From: Pseudomonas sp. LS.1a
GTDB lineage: Bacteria > Pseudomonadota > Gammaproteobacteria > Pseudomonadales > Pseudomonadaceae
Direction: 5' to 3'
DNA length: 64,000 nt
Assembly (NCBI RefSeq): GCF_022533585.1
Contig: NZ_CP092827.1
Coordinates: 2,272,001 to 2,336,000 of the forward strand
The position numbers and the translations under genes were made by a program. The notes beneath the pieces are model-generated. The model was not told where the DNA came from, searched no databases, and was given only the letters and a program-made list of their open reading frames with translations. Below, one piece after another: positions 63,237-64,000 of the stretch; position 1 is the stretch's first letter, and each line of letters opens with the position of its first letter.

Positions 63237-63935
63237 ATGCGAGCGACGCGTCGTCTTGATCTGCCAGCGGTAGAGCGTGCACTGCGCGAGGTGCAGGCCC
63301 GCTTTGCCGAACTCAGCCGGCACTTCACCGAACCGCGGGATCCGTTTACCGACGAGGTGCTGCTGAATGTGGTTGAAGGCTACGCACTGATTGACGACTA
63401 TGTCGCCCGGGGTGTCGACCTTTTCGACCTTCAGCAGCTGAACCTGATGCTGGAGATCAATGCCACCGTACTGTGCGGCAGCGACCCGGCGCGCAGGTTG
63501 GAGTTTGCCCCGCACCTGGCGGCGACCGAGGCGCACTTTTTCAATAATGTGGAGGGCGGCATCAAGGACCTCTACAACTGGTATTGCTCGTATGGCAGCG
63601 ACTCGATCTGGAAGCGCGCGGCGGGTGTCTACGTTCGGATTCTCAGCAAGCCGCAGCTGTTCATCGAAGGCAACAATCGCACGGGGTCGCTCATTGTCAG
63701 CTACTTGCTGATGCGCGCGGGGCTACCGCCCTTCGTGCTGTCGCTGGACAACGCCGAGGGTTACTTCAACCCGTCCTCGGTCATACGCAACTCTGCCAAG
63801 CATGGTGTCAAGGCCTTGTACGAACTACCCAAGATCAAGAAAAAGTACGCAGCCTTCCTTGAAGCGAAGGCGCCTGAGCCCGGCAAGTTCTTCCTCTGCG
63901 GCACATCCGTGCCTGCGCGCGAGAGGTGCCGCTGA
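63237..63935 (+). CDS. Fic/DOC-fold protein with altered active-site motif
   Basis: 232 aa. The core LFIEGNNRTGSL (residues 141-152) aligns with the Fic motif HPFxxGNGRxxR, preserving F142, G145, N146 and R148, but the catalytic histidine position is Q140 and the last arginine is S151. The upstream helix LLNVVEGYALID resembles the inhibitory or substrate-binding helix of larger Fic proteins. Loss of the histidine implies no AMP transfer by the standard mechanism; it may be a binding protein or use another chemistry. It sits 41 bp behind pstB and its stop overlaps the next ATG. Confidence 0.7.
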   Translation: MRATRRLDLPAVERALREVQARFAELSRHFTEPRDPFTDEVLLNVVEGYALIDDYVARGVDLFDLQQLNLMLEINATVLCGSDPARRLEFAPHLAATEAHFFNNVEGGIKDLYNWYCSYGSDSIWKRAAGVYVRILSKPQLFIEGNNRTGSLIVSYLLMRAGLPPFVLSLDNAEGYFNPSSVIRNSAKHGVKALYELPKIKKKYAAFLEAKAPEPGKFFLCGTSVPARERCR

Positions 63936-64000
63936 TGCCAAGGCCTTCACTGCTCCAGCGCGGGCGGCAAGCCATCGAGCGCACGTTCAACCGCCCGCAG
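63935..64000 (+). CDS. 5' end of an unidentified gene, cut by the window edge
   Basis: The TGATG junction couples this frame to the Fic-like gene. Only 22 codons are visible (MPRPSLLQRGRQAIERTFNR...), basic and without a recognizable domain. Its partnership with the Fic-like gene may be informative, since Fic partners are often adjacent. Confidence 0.5.
   Translation, partial: MPRPSLLQRGRQAIERTFNRPQ

Overview
The window is from a high-GC Pseudomonas, almost certainly the P. putida group. The evidence is dense P. putida-type REP/BIME palindromes, the gene set, and a gene order that matches my memory of the KT2440 region from the end of its third type VI secretion locus through the cellulose operon to a second phosphate transporter. 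No database search was run; statements about orthologues come from memory of families.

Left part (1-22 kb). The 3' end of a type VI secretion locus (vasI, tssA, tssM) runs into convergent genes for two paralogous KstD/fumarate-reductase-like flavoproteins, a NIPSNAP protein and an AroE-like dehydrogenase. Together these look like a catabolic operon for an alicyclic acid, controlled by a divergent IclR regulator. Next is a tightly overlapping seven-gene minus-strand operon. It encodes a spermidine/putrescine-type ABC importer plus a three-component HcnABC/OoxABC-like amine or amino-acid dehydrogenase, again facing an IclR gene across a strong inverted repeat. A nearly perfect 167-bp tandem array of REP palindromes then separates this from an MsbA-type ABC exporter.

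Middle (22-37 kb). A complete cellulose operon bcsE-F-G-R-Q-A-B-Z-C lies on the plus strand with every junction overlapping. It carries synthase, periplasmic subunit, cellulase, exporter, c-di-GMP-binding accessory protein and phosphoethanolamine transferase genes, so phosphoethanolamine-modified cellulose is predicted. Downstream is a DapA-like gene preceded by a small lysine-codon-rich reading frame and a long perfect hairpin, an attenuator-like arrangement.

Right-middle (37-59 kb). Mixed single genes: GNAT, alpha/beta hydrolase, an unusual ferredoxin-reductase/M24-peptidase fusion divergent from a MocR regulator, LysR, an atypical SDR, a TPR protein, a chemoreceptor that looks like PcaY, a glycine-rich secreted protein, Kup, an MFS efflux pump, a tandem universal stress protein, a LysR/Fe-alcohol dehydrogenase/MFS catabolic module, an XRE-MmyB regulator, a MAPEG protein with a coupled micro-ORF, and a 240-bp tandem array.

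Right end (59-64 kb). A Pho-box-preceded pstSCAB operon without phoU, then a Fic-like protein whose catalytic histidine is replaced, coupled to a gene cut by the window edge.
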